From Blattamonas nauphoetae (taxonomy: Eukaryota > Preaxostyla > Oxymonadida): 64,000 bases of DNA. The notes beneath the pieces are model-generated. The model was not told where the DNA came from and did no database searches. It saw only the letters and a program-made list of their open reading frames with translations. Below are positions 20,823 through 32,792 of the stretch, in pieces. The stretch covers positions 124,001 to 188,000 of the forward strand of contig JARBJD010000122.1 of NCBI GenBank assembly GCA_033064195.1, read 5' to 3'. Made by a program: the position numbers and the translations under genes. The stretch's first letter is position 1, and the number at the start of each line of letters is the position of its first letter.

Positions 20823-23800
20823 ATGATTGTCATTCTCTTTGTTCTGTCTTCACTTCAAAGCCAAATTTCCACCGTTACCAATGCAGACGATGGTCAGATA
20901 TCGACAAAGAAATTTGGTCCACAGCGTTTGTTCTCTCGATAGATAACAATTCAATTCAGGATATAAAAAACCAAACTTCTTTGAAGTGATGGGTCGTGGA
21001 TTCTACCGGATGTGGCGTCCAATTGGGAACACGTCGTTCTTGCAGTTTCCGGCAGTTGGGAGTGCTGCCGAACTTGGGGAAACAATCATAGATTATGTGA
21101 TGTTACTTTATGAAGAAGACGAGAAAGATGAAGAAGAGGAAGAAGAAGAAGATCCGTTCTTTGATCCCTACGCGGTGCTGAGAAACCAGAAATCGTTTCC
21201 AGATATTGCACAGGCCATGTCGATTCTTGCAAACTCCGACATTTCTGGACAGTCAACAGTGTTATCACCAGTGCCGGACGTGTCAGTTGGGAATCAAGTA
21301 GATCCAGTGAGCACATTGATGTTCACACTGATCGGATGGATAATTGTTTGTATTAGTTTTCTAATTCACGTTCCAGGGAATTGCATTCTCATGGATTCCG
21401 TGCCTTGTGCTTTGGCTTATTGTTGATGGGTATTGCTGTGGCTGGTGCTGTGGGCAGTGTTGCATGGGATGTGCTCGCTGTTGCAACTGCTGCTGCCGAT
21501 GCTGTCGCAATCGAAAACCGATCTTGACGTGCGGATGCTACGACAGGAACGGGCCGAAGAAGTGCTGGATTTATGTTTCGAAGATCATCTGGACGGTGTT
21601 AACAGCGGGATACATGTTTGATCTTCTTTCATTTTGATATTGTCAGCTTTGGAGGAGTTGTTGCCACCGTCGCAGCCTTCACGATTCCGACCTTTTTGAG
21701 CAAGATCTCTGGGATCTTCAGCGGGATTTCTCAAGTCGTCCCTACCCTCGCCTCTCGTGCTATGCCTCCCCTGGTGACCACTCTCCCAACTGCCCTTGCC
21801 CCTCTTTCAACCGTCGCAAGTGATTTGGACTCGGACACTCTTCCTCTGCTGAACGCGTGGGATATATTGTTCCGTGTGGATGAAATGCTGTTAATTGATT
21901 AGTTTGTTATTCGTCTCATTCATCCCTCCTCAAGTTTCCCTTCTCTCCGTTCACCACATTGGGACTCCGAGTTTACATCCGATGTGGCCAATATCTCAGA
22001 GCTGACAGCGCTCCAGGGCTTCACATTCACAGCAGATGTTGTCCCGTGTGATACTTTCGAGGGCGAAGTCACACTGACCAACATCCAAGTTACAGACACC
22101 ATCCGAAGCACACTCACCTCGCAGTTTTTTGACTTTGATCATTTGGAGCATCTCCTTACGTACAGATATGGCAACGATGACTATCCCGAAAAAGTCCCAC
22201 AGGCAGTCGACGACATCCGATTTCTCAACTCGTATCTTGGCTCAGCTTCCCATGCCAGTCATGTAGCGAGTGCAAAATCGCTTCTATCGACATTTAAGAC
22301 GAACGTCTTCTCCCATCCAATCCTTGACGAGATCATGTCCGAGTTCGAACAAGTCTATCAACAATCTTTGACATACACTCGCACGCCGGACCCTAGCCAG
22401 TGCTTCACTGACCTTGAAGACTTTAAGAACTCGTTTGCATCTGTTGTGCCTGGCCCTGCAGCGTATACCACAATTCTAGATGCGCTTAACAGGATCATAG
22501 CCCTGGCGAGAAATCTCGCGTATGACACGCCATGGAGTCGTCGGGAATTGGCAAAGACTATGAAAACTCAGATCGTTCCGGGAAATAATGGAACGTCAGC
22601 GACGTTCACGTTGATCTCGGATGATGAACTCAACCAAATCCCCGTCATCACTGACCCTTCCAATTTCATCAGTTTCACATCCTCAAGCTGCAATTCATTT
22701 AAGTACAACCTTCAGAATCTCCACAACCAGAATGGTGATGGATATCACCATGTCGACATTCATTTCTTCAAAAATCTCCTCGATCGGAATTTCCGCTTCG
22801 CAGATCACTACGGAACAGAAAATAAGACCAAAACCATGCTGAACGATGTTTTGGGGGATGTTGAGTTCCAACTCTCCCTGTTCTCGCTCGGAACTGTCGC
22901 GGGAGACCTTGAGATGATCATCCCGTCTGCAGCCCTGTCGATTGTGGGGACAGTGGTCCAATCACTCGGATACACCCTCGCTGGGTTCCAGCTGACCCTG
23001 ATTCTTGTTTATGTGCTGATGATCGTGCTGAACTGGACCTGTGCAAACGACACGTGCCTGTGCTGCCAGAACCTGACCAACTTCTTTTATTACATCATCT
23101 TCGGACTGATCTTCCTGTTCTTCGCGCTTCTGGCCATTCTCCTTCAGGACATCCAGGACGCGATATACTCCGACAAGGACGGGCTGGGACTCGTTCCACT
23201 GATGGAGACGTCGGGATTTGCAGACAAGCTCCTCTCGTTGGGCGACCTGGAAGGAGCGGGGTACTCGCCTGACCTGATTCTGCAGAGCATCATCTACGTT
23301 ACGCAAGGGCCGACGTACAGAAGCAAGGAGAAAGATGGAACGGAACTGCCCAATCCACTTGGCGAACTTCTCGATGTGCTCTTGTTGCGAGGAATGACAG
23401 CGGACGGCGTGGATGGAAGTCTGGAGAAGCTGTTCGTCGTCGAGAAGGGAGTCGTGTCTCCCACGTTCAAAGCAAAGTTGGCACCAATCGAAGAAGAGCT
23501 GCACACCAAACTGGAGTCCTTCTTCGCCTCCGTGTGCGACGAAACCGACCTCGAAAAGGGCGTCTTCACTTACAACTTCTTAGCCCGACCTGTGTACGAA
23601 CTGGTGGACGTGATAGGGCTGGACATGGTGAACGTGCTGATGATGTTCTACTTCGCGTTCAACTTGGCGTTCATCCTGTTCATCCCGCAGACAGTGTGCA
23701 CGAGTGTTGGTCGCACACACTGGCCTCCTTACGAACGGGAGCGAGACGACCCCGACTACGCCGAAGAATGGAACGAGGAGGACCGAGCTGAAGGAAAGGA

Positions 23801-24224
23801 ACTGCCCACACCAGCCAACGCCCAAGTCCAACAACAACAACCACAACAACCAGCCCCAGCCCAGTTCCAGCCGGAGTACCAACAGCAACCCAATCCGAAC
23901 GAGCAGTATGGACAGCCAGTGTGGGATGGGTACCAGTGGGTCCAGCCCCAAGCTCAGACATATCCGCAGCAGCCATATTGGGACGGGCAGCAGTGGGTGC
24001 AGCCGCAGCAGGGAGGGGATTATTGGCAGCAGGGCCAGCCAGTCCAACAAGCGAATGGGGATTGGAGCGGACAGCCGCAGCAGACGCAGGAGATTGGAGA
24101 GGCAGACAAGGGACCAGTTGGGGCTGGCGACCAGCCAGTGGCAACGACCGAACGGGATGTGGAGATGGAGGCGATGGAGAGACCTCACCAGGGGGAGGGT
24201 GAGGATGGGAACGCATCCGTCTAA
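20823..24224 (+). CDS. Prominin-like five-pass membrane protein with long Gln/Trp-rich tail
   Basis: Five exons join in frame: 20823-20925, 20960-21345, 21377-21615, 21647-21901 and 21935-24224. The introns are only 34, 31, 31 and 33 nt and all start GTTTG; the protein has 1090 residues. A signal peptide (MIVILFVLSSLQSQIS) is followed by an acidic stretch. The first membrane span is followed at once by a dense Cys cluster (CCGWCCGQCCMGCARCC), as in prominins. Then come span 2, a large extracellular loop, span 3 with a short Cys-containing loop (CANDTCLCC), span 4, a second large loop and span 5. This is prominin topology. The cytoplasmic tail of about 200 residues is rich in Gln and Pro, with two copies of a W/YDGxQWVQP motif near 23920-24010. 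Prominins shape plasma-membrane protrusions and cilia. Sequence identity is low, so the call rests on architecture. Confidence 0.72.
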
Positions 24225-24675
24225 CGGATTTCAAAGCAATGCAACCCGACAGTCACTTCGCACTCGTTGGGCTTCTATTCACTCTTATTTCTTCACAACT
24301 TGTGTTTTTGTGCTCCATGGTTTATAAGCTATTTCGACCAGACTACTCTGTTTTATCCAGGTGGCATTTATCCTTTGCACCGGATTTCTCAGTTCATTTC
24401 CCATGCATGGAGTCGTTTGCATCAGGTTTTTCTCTTTTTTTGGAAAAAATGGTCAGCCAAACGTTCGGCGTGGTGCCTCTGGCTTCACAATCATTTTCAT
24501 TATAATATCGGGAACAAAATATGATTATGTAATGTTGCCGAAGTGCATGACAAAATTTAAAGTGTGGAAGTCCGGATGATAACGAAAAGGACAAATCCGT
24601 TGGTGTGGTTCAGTTTAGAAACATCGGAACGCACATGATAACATAAATGGAAACGTAATCAATAGAAACAGAATA
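24225..24675. other. Convergent intergenic region, nothing recognised
   Basis: A 451-bp gap between two converging genes. It holds T-rich text and overlapping short frames on the plus strand (24239-24579) with no motif. It probably contains both 3' untranslated regions. Confidence 0.5.
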
Positions 24676-25702
24676 TCAGAAAAGGAGAAGGACACAAAAA
24701 GCAAGGACATGACCTAGAACATGCGCCGACGATGCGCCAACGCCTTGGACATCAAGTTTGAGATAATTAACGGCCGCAATGGTTGCTCGCACAACCCACG
24801 TTCCTGCAGGCCATAAGTCCGACGATTTCCCCTCTGCAACGATTTCTGTCATCCCAGTTTCTTGGATGATGGGGATGGTTCTCCACGACTGGTTAAGCGG
24901 TGCTTCATCATTGAAATAAGGGGATATGGTGAAGGCATTGCTTCCGCAGCGGAAGAAGTTGGATCCGGTTACTTTCAAAGTGACTATTGTTGTCTCGCGC
25001 GTCGCACCCATTCGAACGGAGAATTGAATGTCGTCAAAGGACGGGGTCGTTTGGATCGGAGTAAGCGTGACAAAAGTGCCCGGTTCTGCAACATCTGTCA
25101 ACAGGATTGCTCCTCGGATGTATATTTCTGTTGGGCCAGTCAGATCAGCACCTCCGTCGAAGTCGGCATCGCCTGCGTGGATGATGACATGATCCGTTGT
25201 CGTTGATTCGCTCAACACAAAAAGGTTGCGGTTGGGAACATATGCACGCACTCCGTCGGTTGTTGGTTGAGGCCAGTGGTTTCCGCGAAACAGGAACTTG
25301 TCCAACTCCAACAACACTCTTGGCTCATCCGACAAAGGCTCGGTCCACGGAAGGGTGTTCCGGAGCGACAGACCACCCAGGCAGATCCCATCAAATGTCG
25401 TGTTTGTGATTTTGCATTTCGTGTTGGCAATCCGAACCGCCGCAATCTGACCATCCCAGATGCACACAAGAGAGTAGCGATCAGGCAAGGGGAAGTCAAT
25501 CATGGACGCATAGTCGGCAATAATGCTATTTCGGAATTCGACATTTGTGTTATCCACGCACGCGATGATGGATGTCTGCCATGTGTGGTTAAAATAAAAG
25601 AAGAGTATGGTTTGATCGGATCTGTGAAGCCAATACTCTGGAATGAGAACACAAAAATGATTCTGCGAGGGTCAAAATTCCATTCTGTTACTCACGTTCC
25701 AT
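24676..25702 (-). CDS. Small beta-strand-rich protein with hydrophobic C-terminus (possible GPI anchor)
   Basis: The main frame (25637 to 24676) is open for 320 codons. A possible 7-nt first exon with ATG at 25702 joins through a 58-nt GT-AG intron (25638-25695), giving 322 residues; this start is uncertain. The N-terminal half looks like short beta-helix turns (NTNVEFRNSIIADYASM, NTKCKITNTTFDGICL). The second half is beta-rich without a known motif. It ends in a small-residue stretch and a hydrophobic tail (GHVLAFCVLLLF), as GPI-anchor signals do. An N-terminal signal peptide is not evident, which argues against the anchor or for a missing first exon. It converges with the prominin-like gene and lies close to the divergent SPRY pseudogene. 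Confidence 0.6.
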
Positions 25703-25740
25703 ACCACCTTTCCTGTGATTGAACCGACCCACTGATACCT

Positions 25741-27338
25741 ATGCCGACAGTTCGTTTTGATATTGACACTTTTGCTTCCGAATCTGAGAGACAGAAAATG
25801 TTGAACCGTTTTCAGTCTCTTCTTTCCGAATTCACCAATGACAACTTGGAGAATGCCTGGGAATCATTTGATTCGCTGTTATCGTACGTTCACCGTTTGT
25901 TTTCGTCTTGTTAAACCAGAAAACATCGTTCAGAAATTGAAAATCATGTCTCATTCCAGGAACGACAGGACATTCTCAAACAGATTGGTTCACTTCCAAC
26001 ACAAGACGATGTAAAGGTTGATCCATTCATGGTTGCTTCAGGATGAAATCGATTTCTTTGGGTCCATCACTCACACGTGTTTCTTCCTCCATTTCTCATC
26101 TGTCTCAACCAGTTTTTGATCGTGAGGATTTTCAGATTATTTTCCACACGTCTGGATTGTCGAAAATACATCTTTCAAGCGTCAGGCACGATCCCAGAAA
26201 TGAATCGTCTCTCTTGTATCTCGTCACAATCTCGAATCTAGCCCCGATCATTGAGCACAACGAACTCATTGATTTATTTATCTCTGTGGTGGATCAAGTC
26301 ATTGGCACACTTTTGGATACAGTCGATCAAAACGACCAGACGAGCCAATCTCTGCACTCCCTCTTCCTCGAACTTCTCACTTCTGAATTCATCGCCTCGA
26401 CCACTCGATGATCCATCACACGTACGCGAATCTCATTGAACTCGCAGCAATCACCGACACATGCCCAGTCTGCCTCTTTCTGTGATATTCTTCCCGTCCA
26501 GGATCCGATACAGCGACTTTGTGCGATTTTCAGATTCGTCGAACACGCAAACGATGATTCTCTGAGAGAGAGTCTGCAGTGGCACACCGCACACTTCCTG
26601 CACAGTTGTTGCACGTTCATCGAAGACAAGCGGGAGAGAACAGCTCGACTTGAAAGCGAGATGACAACACTGAAAATGATACAAACACAACCTCATCTTC
26701 AGCCAACACCTCATCCGAGTGGAGTTCGTTCAAATGCAGCTCTCGCATCGTCAGCAGCAAGACAAGAAACTGTCGGACGAACTCAAATTGGAGCCACAGC
26801 GATCGAACTGTTCGACCAGACGAATTGGAAAGTGTCTGGAAATGTCTTCACAAAATCACGGAAGTCTTATGCTTCACTTGTCACGTTCGAGTTTGGGGCA
26901 GTTGTTGCACGTCTGTCGCTCACAATCAGAAAAGGACCGAGCCATTGGTTCACAGTTGGTCTCATTTCGTCCAAACTAAGCAAGATGGTACTCACAGAAT
27001 ACCTTCCCACACTGACGGGAGGAGCAGGATGGGAATTGCATCCTACTTGTTTATATGCCATGCAGAACGGATTCGACACAAGCTATGGATATGCCTGCTT
27101 GGGTGGAAGAGAGGGACAGCGAGTGGTGATGGAGGCAGATGGGCGAGAAGGAAAGAGAACGTTGAAACTGTCGCAAGATGGTGAGACACAGCCTGTGTAC
27201 TTCACGAACATCCCAATTCCCTTCCGATTCGCTGTGTACATCTACTAGAAGAATGATGAAGTTGAGATTGAATCACTTGACATTGTGGAAGAGCCGCAGA
27301 TGGATGGAGAAACTGTTGCTGTCGTGATGGACGAATAA
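25741..27338 (+). pseudogene. SPRY/B30.2-type protein gene, broken by in-frame stops
   Basis: The start codon at 25741 opens MPTVRFDIDTFASESERQ, and an intron of 36 nt after codon 48 (GTACG...CCAG) fits. A helical N-terminal part follows. Near 26000-26045 the frames cannot be joined cleanly by any GT-AG pair I could find. From 26043 one frame continues to 27338, interrupted by TGA at 26409 and TAG at 27246. The stretch 26800-27330 has the layout of a SPRY/concanavalin-like domain (WKVSGNVFTKS, SHWFTVGLISS, GYACLGGREGQ, FAVYIY then KNDEVEIES). Text continues sensibly on both sides of each stop, so these look like point nonsense changes in a once-coding gene. SPRY domains usually bind proteins. 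Absence of frameshifts in the last 1.3 kb suggests recent loss. Confidence 0.65.
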
Positions 27339-27588
27339 AGCAGAGCACACCACTTCACACTTTCCTCATTCTTTTCGCTCTTCATTATTCCTTTTACACA
27401 CGCGCCAAACAGTCGAATGATGTTCCTGTTCTGAAAGTCGAACTAGAATGTCCTCTCACTTCATGGTTGTTGCTTCCCGCTTTTCTCAGTCTGTTTGGGC
27501 ATAAAATGAACACTCATCGAATAACACAGCAGGATAAACCGAACAATTGATGACCCATATCAAGTAAAGTCAATCAATCACAGACAGA

Positions 27589-28650
27589 ATGAACACGATA
27601 ATCAAGACAACTGCCGCCTCCTCACATACAACAAGCACTGATTTGTCCTCGCCTCAGTTGCCAAATTCGACGGATTGTTCCCCTTTCCTGAACTGGTCCG
27701 AAGATCAAAAAGATACCGACCACGAAAGGACCGTTGTCTTTCAATCTCTTGTTGCCACTCTGAAGTTACAGCACACATTTGATCACTCACTGGAAGCTAA
27801 AGCTGTGAAATATCTGAATTCTGTGTCTCGGTTTCAAAGATCAGCAGATGATTTTCTCAGCCTCGATGCCTCTTTCTCTGAAGAATCCTTGATGGACTTC
27901 ATACAATCCATTGTGGTGCTCATTTCTTCACCCAGTAAGGACATCACCACCGCATCGATGGAGATGTTCCTTCATCTGATGCAGAGATGTTCATTACGAG
28001 TAAATCTTGCACTCGTCAAGGCTGATCTGATCCCTCAACTCCTCATCACTCTCAATCCACTGGATCTTTCGCTTGCTGATTTCCAAAAAATCCACACCTG
28101 TCTCATTTATGCCATCTCCATCTCATTCTGGCTCGCAACTCCGGGTGGTCTTCCAGAACTCGAAATTGAAGATGACAATGAACAACAAGCTGTTCACAAG
28201 ATCGTTTTGAAGAAGGTTTTTGCTCCTTCCGAGACGTATATTTGCCATTTGTGCATGAACCGCTACTCGATCATCAATGGCGAGCAGTCAGCTGAATTCG
28301 TGAGTCTTCTTGCCCGGCTCCTCCAAAGATATCCTTCCTTTCAGCATACAATGGACATTGTTCTGGTTATACCTGTCGTATTCACGATACCGAGTTGTCT
28401 CACATTCTTCGAGTACGAGGTCTCAATCTGGTCTTTTCTGGTTCAAATAATTCATGCCCAGCAGGGATGGAACGCAACAAGGGAAGAAACGCGACAGATA
28501 TGGAAGAATGTGCAACGAATGTTGAGAATGGAGGGCATCGAAGATGTGATGGAAGAAAAGCAGCGAAACAACCGAAAATCGTTCATTGGAGCAGTTATTG
28601 TTGAAACATTGTTCGACTGGAACAATGTCCAGGGCATGAACCTTCAGTAG
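27589..28650 (+). CDS. Helical-repeat (ARM/HEAT-like) protein, lineage-specific family
   Basis: Single-exon frame of 353 codons starting MNTIIKTTAASS. A family signature near residue 30 (STDCSPFLNWSEDQ) precedes alternating amphipathic helices of ARM/HEAT character. Other landmarks are KADLIPQLLITLN, LEIEDDNEQQAVHKIVLKK and VVFTIPSCLTFFE. A clear paralog lies at 62882-63973 on the minus strand, sharing these landmarks and nearly the same length (353 and 363). No catalytic residues, signal peptide or membrane span. Such helical solenoids usually bind proteins. I recall large families of this type in oxymonads but know no function. Confidence 0.8.
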   Translation: MNTIIKTTAASSHTTSTDLSSPQLPNSTDCSPFLNWSEDQKDTDHERTVVFQSLVATLKLQHTFDHSLEAKAVKYLNSVSRFQRSADDFLSLDASFSEESLMDFIQSIVVLISSPSKDITTASMEMFLHLMQRCSLRVNLALVKADLIPQLLITLNPLDLSLADFQKIHTCLIYAISISFWLATPGGLPELEIEDDNEQQAVHKIVLKKVFAPSETYICHLCMNRYSIINGEQSAEFVSLLARLLQRYPSFQHTMDIVLVIPVVFTIPSCLTFFEYEVSIWSFLVQIIHAQQGWNATREETRQIWKNVQRMLRMEGIEDVMEEKQRNNRKSFIGAVIVETLFDWNNVQGMNLQ

Positions 28651-28699
28651 CAGGAATAGAAACAGACAAGAACCATCCAACCTCACCGCCCTGTTTCTG

Positions 28700-29442
28700 A
28701 CTTCTTTTGGACAGCACTGTTTATTTATCCCATTTTTCCATTTTGGCATCATCTCCACCTTTGCCAGAACGATCCCCATTTTCCCCGTTCTCACTCCATC
28801 GGCACCACACTTCCCTTCCTCGTTCCACCCGCTCCTCCCAAATGGAAGCCGTCCATCCTCGACATTCCTCGCTGTTTGTGAAGGCATCGTTATCTCCTGA
28901 TTGTTTCTCAACATTATCTTCTCATCGTGACGCCCATGAGAGCGTTGTGAGGAATCGATCACAATTCGATGATCGTCGTCAACTCTTCTGAAAAGGGAAG
29001 AACAAAAACACTTCTTCATCCACACCAGCCAATTTCTCGTCACTTTCCCACTCGACAAGAAATGGGAAAAGAAGAAATGAAGCAGGACAAGAAGTCTCAT
29101 CCAAACGACACCTCTCACACCGACACATCTCCCACCGACACCTCTCCCACCAACACCTCTCCCTACGCCGTCACTCTCACGATATGTGTCCGATCTGGTG
29201 TGAGACACAAATGACTCGTTTCCTGTTCCGAGTGGCTGAGCTGTCCCTGTCTCTTCTTCCTGCTCTCCGCACCAACAACAATCCCCTCATCTTCCAATTT
29301 GCTGCCCGTCTGTCCATCAACACAGCTCGTGTTGTTTTCTGATCCAAACGAGTCGCGGTGTCTGTGCTTTGGCAGAGACAACCAGAAATGGATTACTCTC
29401 CTCAACGCGCTGGAAGATCTGTCGAACAGTTCCGATCAGTGC
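28700..29442 (+). pseudogene. 5' fragments of a broken helical-repeat gene, cut by element D
   Basis: Coding-like text appears in changing frames. Near 29010-29070 it reads FFIHTSQFLVTFPLDKKWEKKK, at 29215-29340 FRVAELSLSLLPALRTNNNP, then after a frame change NQKWITLLNALEDLSNSSDQC up to the edge of element D. The other side of D continues with NVSWVSLVVLLAASVD in helical style. The two sides join in frame if D inserted with a 2-bp AT duplication. Stops and frame changes upstream show the gene is dead here. Function unknown. Confidence 0.55.
29106..29165. repeat. 15-bp minisatellite, four copies
   Basis: Units of the form CGACACCTCTCCCAC are repeated about four times with single-base differences; the last copy is incomplete. 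A plus-strand frame across it reads TDTSPTDTSPTNTSP. Confidence 0.85.
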
Positions 29443-29890
29443 ATCTAGATGGGTAGGTCTAGACTCAGATCTGGAAAAGTCTAGACGCAGATCTGCAGAT
29501 CGGTCTAGGCGCAGATCCCGAAGTCTACACGCAGATCCGTCAATATTGTCTCTATTTTGGTTTATAATGTGTCTTTAATGAATGAAAGAGACGTAGAATA
29601 GATGTAAAAGAATAAAAAGAAGAGTTTCAATGAAAAAAAGAGAGTGATTGATGTGAAGACCCATCAACTGTTTCAATGGGTCGATCGTGGCCGCTGTCGA
29701 AAAATCGGCTTTTCTGAAACATCTTCAGAAAGAACACAGGTAAAACGGTTCATGTCTCCAAAAAGACAATAGTAACAGCTCCCAGTAACTGGATGATGAG
29801 TCCGGTGTTGTCTCCTTTCCAACTCCGAAGGATGGTGTGAACTCAATCAGCCTCGTCTCCCTCATACTCGTCAAACCACTCCTGCTGCAT

Positions 29891-31626
29891 TCAGCAAAGT
29901 TGGGCGTGCGTGCCCAGTCGATCGGCCTCTAATTGCAGTTTCCCCTTTCTGATTGGGAATTTCGTCTTCGCAGTCTCGTCCTGTCCCACATGCCACGCGT
30001 AGAAGTTGCCGCTGTTCTTCACCAGCTGCGTCTTGAAGGCACGCGGGATCTCCGGAATGGAGTTGACGTGGAGAGCTCGCATGGCTTCGAAGGCGAGAGC
30101 GACGGTGTTCGGATGGTCAACATCGACGACAGGTCGTGCATCGGCTTCGTGACGCTTTCGGGGAAGGCCTGCTCCTTCGACCCTCCGAACGAGATGGACA
30201 TGGGCGGGAGGGGAGAGTCATCGGGAACGGGGAGATGTTCAGCAGACCCGACGACGTCTTCGTCTTCACTGCTTTTGCTTCGGCCTCGTTGATGGCGTCG
30301 TTCGAGATTTAGTTCAGAAGAGGGTTGGGTCCGTCTATAATCAGCATTGTTTCCATTCGCTGTGGATTCGGCGTAAGATTGAATGATGTTCTATGGAATG
30401 CTTCGTTGAGAAGCATCAAGAACGCAGCGTCGTGTTCGACGTTGTATCTTGTCCCAGCAGTACTCATGTCGAACGTGAATTGCTGCGTTGAGTCGAGGGC
30501 GACGGAGAGCGTGCTTGGGTTGGGAATCTGTGTTGGATCGACAATTCGTTCCTCGCTCGCTTTCTCGTTCGGCGATGCTCGATTCGTGCCCAAGTTGAGC
30601 AGCTGCATGAAGTCATCGCAGACAGGCGGGATGAGGAGGGACAGCGAGTGTGTGATGATCTGCACAGACACGAGGAACATCCGCCGTCGCCGCTGCGTGA
30701 GTGTCGGCATCGTCTGCGGCGGCGAAGGAAGCAGCACATCAGACTCCCACTCCTCATTCTCCGGCGGAGGAGGCGGTTCGGGATCGGAGTCGTCGCTTTC
30801 GAAGCGTGTGGCTGGATGTTGGACAAACGCGAGCCTCATGTCGCCTGAGATCTCTTCGGGGAGGCTGTCGTCCAGCGGAGGTGTGCTTCGTCCTGCGGTG
30901 AATTGTTGCGGAGTGGCAGGAGTGGGCTGGCGGACGATGCTCATTCGGAGTGACTGGCGCGGATTGAACAGTCGCAATGGCGGGCTTGCTGTTGGACTGG
31001 TCCGAGCAGTCTCTACCGAGGGTTAAGGATTCTGACGCTGATTGAGCCTTGTGGCTGTTCGTCGGGCTCTTGAAGACGAACGGAAGATCAAACTTCGACT
31101 TGAATTCCTTCCCCAGCGGACCTGTCGATTTGTGTCCCTTCGAGAACGACAGTGTCTGCTGCTTGGTGATGGTCTCGTAGGACAACATGACGAAGGATAG
31201 GAGGTGGAAGAGCGTCGACGTGAAGCTAGCGAGGAATGGGTGCGAGAAGGGTGTCTTGAGGATGTCCGAATTTGTCTGACGCTGCGTCAAGACATCCAAA
31301 TACCCGACGAGCAGCGGAGAGAACACGATGCAGTACAATCGGTACAGAATGATGACGCCGTCCTCGTCCACAAACTGTTCGATGAGCGAGCGTTCACTTG
31401 GTCCTACGATCTCGGAATTGGTGAATAGGAGTTTGAGTGCGTGCAGGATGGAAATTGATATTGAAGATGTTGCCCTGGTCATCGGGAGTGAAGGGGAGGG
31501 AAGGGTGGGATCAACTGTGAGAAGGCAGATCAGTGTTTGCAGACAGGCCGCTGTGAGAGGGCTCAGCCAACGAGACGAGGTGCGAGGGTCGGAGTGGAAG
31601 GGTATTTTTCTGAAGGAGTGTTCCAT
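29891..31626 (-). pseudogene. Decayed helical-repeat-type gene carried inside element D
   Basis: Two exons join in frame: 31626-31017 and 30988-30309, with a 28-nt GT-AG intron (30989-31016), giving 429 codons from MEHSFRKIPF to PNPLLN. After the TAA at 30309-30311 coding-like text goes on in three successive frames (ISNDAINEAEAKAVKTKTSS, then PMSISFGGSKEQAFPESV, then LAFEAMRALHVNSIPEIPRA) down to 29891. The N-terminal part is helical (LLFTNSEIVG, LIEQFVDEDGVIILYRLYCI). The middle is low complexity with a Pro-rich run (PEPPPPPENEEWE). It has no motif I can name. Location inside the TIRs suggests a captured gene copy. Confidence 0.6.
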
Positions 31627-32696
31627 CCAATGTCACTCGCCCTCTATCGCAGCACCACAACTAACTTTCCCTCCTCCTTTTTCTCCTTCCTGACCTCCAG
31701 CTGCTGCGTCCGTGACTGGTCCGAACATCCTCCCTGGACGCGCCACTCCTTTTCCCCTCCTTCGCTGTACTTGCTTCTCTCGCTCTATTCACACTTGCAC
31801 TGTCCTCAAATTCGTTTTTCCTGCTTGAAACGCATCGAATTCAGATCGTCGTGTTCAGGATCTGACCTGCGTTGTCTGATGAGGAGGACATGCTGTTCGC
31901 ACATCCCCCGCTCCATCATTTACCCCTTGATGCATCTTTGTCATCGCAATATCATCCCAAAAAGGGTTTGGAGGATGTTTCGGACTTGTTCTGAGTTGCG
32001 CCGTTCAGTTGGCTCGAGGAGACATTTGTTGTTCTCGTCACACTGAGATCACATCATATTTGAGGGTCAATCTCTTTTCTTCTGTCTTTTCCAGCCGTAA
32101 TCTTCGCAACCCCTCATTCTCCAGACAACTCAACGTCGCATGGCGAGAGTTCTGCCTTGAGATGGTCTGGCGTCTCCCAAAGAAAGTACTTGTCGAACAG
32201 TTTTTAAATATGTTGTGCGAGTAAATTGTACTTGTGGTCTCCTTCCAGTTTCCCGAATATCATGTCATCGAGAAGACAAGCTTCGAATTCTAAGTACTAA
32301 TCGAGGCTTGGCTTAACCATTGAAGAAAAGCGACTGAGCAGTCTAAATAATTGCCTAAAATGCACATTAACATTGCACAACTTGGCTTGAATTGGATCTG
32401 GAGTGGCGTGAACAATTAAATGACAAACTTGTGAGAGAAGAGATCATTGTCATTTTCTGACTGTTCCTGCAGGGTTTTTAGGAGTCTAATGCACATGACG
32501 TTGGCCGTTTGTTCCGAAACGAATCTAGAGTCGAGAAACAGGAGAATAGCTGCCCATAAAATCGTGTTCATCGTCAAGAGACTCACAGCATTGTATTTCA
32601 CATTCTATTTACACTTTTTCTCAATAACACCTTAATCTTTTTCTCGTTTTCATGACACATTCGTAAGAAAAAAGCTTAGAAGTGCTTTGGGAACCA
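31627..32696. other. Interior of element D without a firm gene
   Basis: A plus-strand stretch at about 32092-32224, after a good 3' splice signal (TGTCTTTTCCAG), reads RNLRNPSFSRQLNVAWREFC and ends at a TAA. It looks like a last exon of an unknown gene. The rest has only short overlapping frames. Confidence 0.4.
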
Positions 32697-32792
32697 GATC
32701 TGCGTGTAGACTTCGAGATCTGCGCCTAGACCGATCTGCAGATCTGCGTCTAGACTTTTTCGGATCTGAGTCTAGACTTACCCCATCTAGAT

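Larger units (their letters stand above)
29443..32792. mobile_element. TIR element D, about 3.35 kb, with tandem-repeat ends
   Basis: An inverted pair of about 95 bp, 29443-29537 and 32697-32792, closes this segment. Each arm holds four sub-repeats built on GTCTAGACGCAGATC and ends in ATCTAGATGGG. Arms match at roughly 95 percent by eye. No transposase was found; the cargo is a decayed host-type gene on the minus strand. The insertion splits a helical-repeat gene. The target duplication is unclear because ATCTAGAT is palindromic; a 2-bp AT duplication would restore the host frame. Superfamily not assigned. Confidence 0.7.

Noticed and set aside
28423-29208. A 261-codon minus-strand frame rich in Gly-Val repeats
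   Set aside because: The GVGGRGVGG text comes from the 15-bp minisatellite read backwards, and the rest is antisense to coding sequence.
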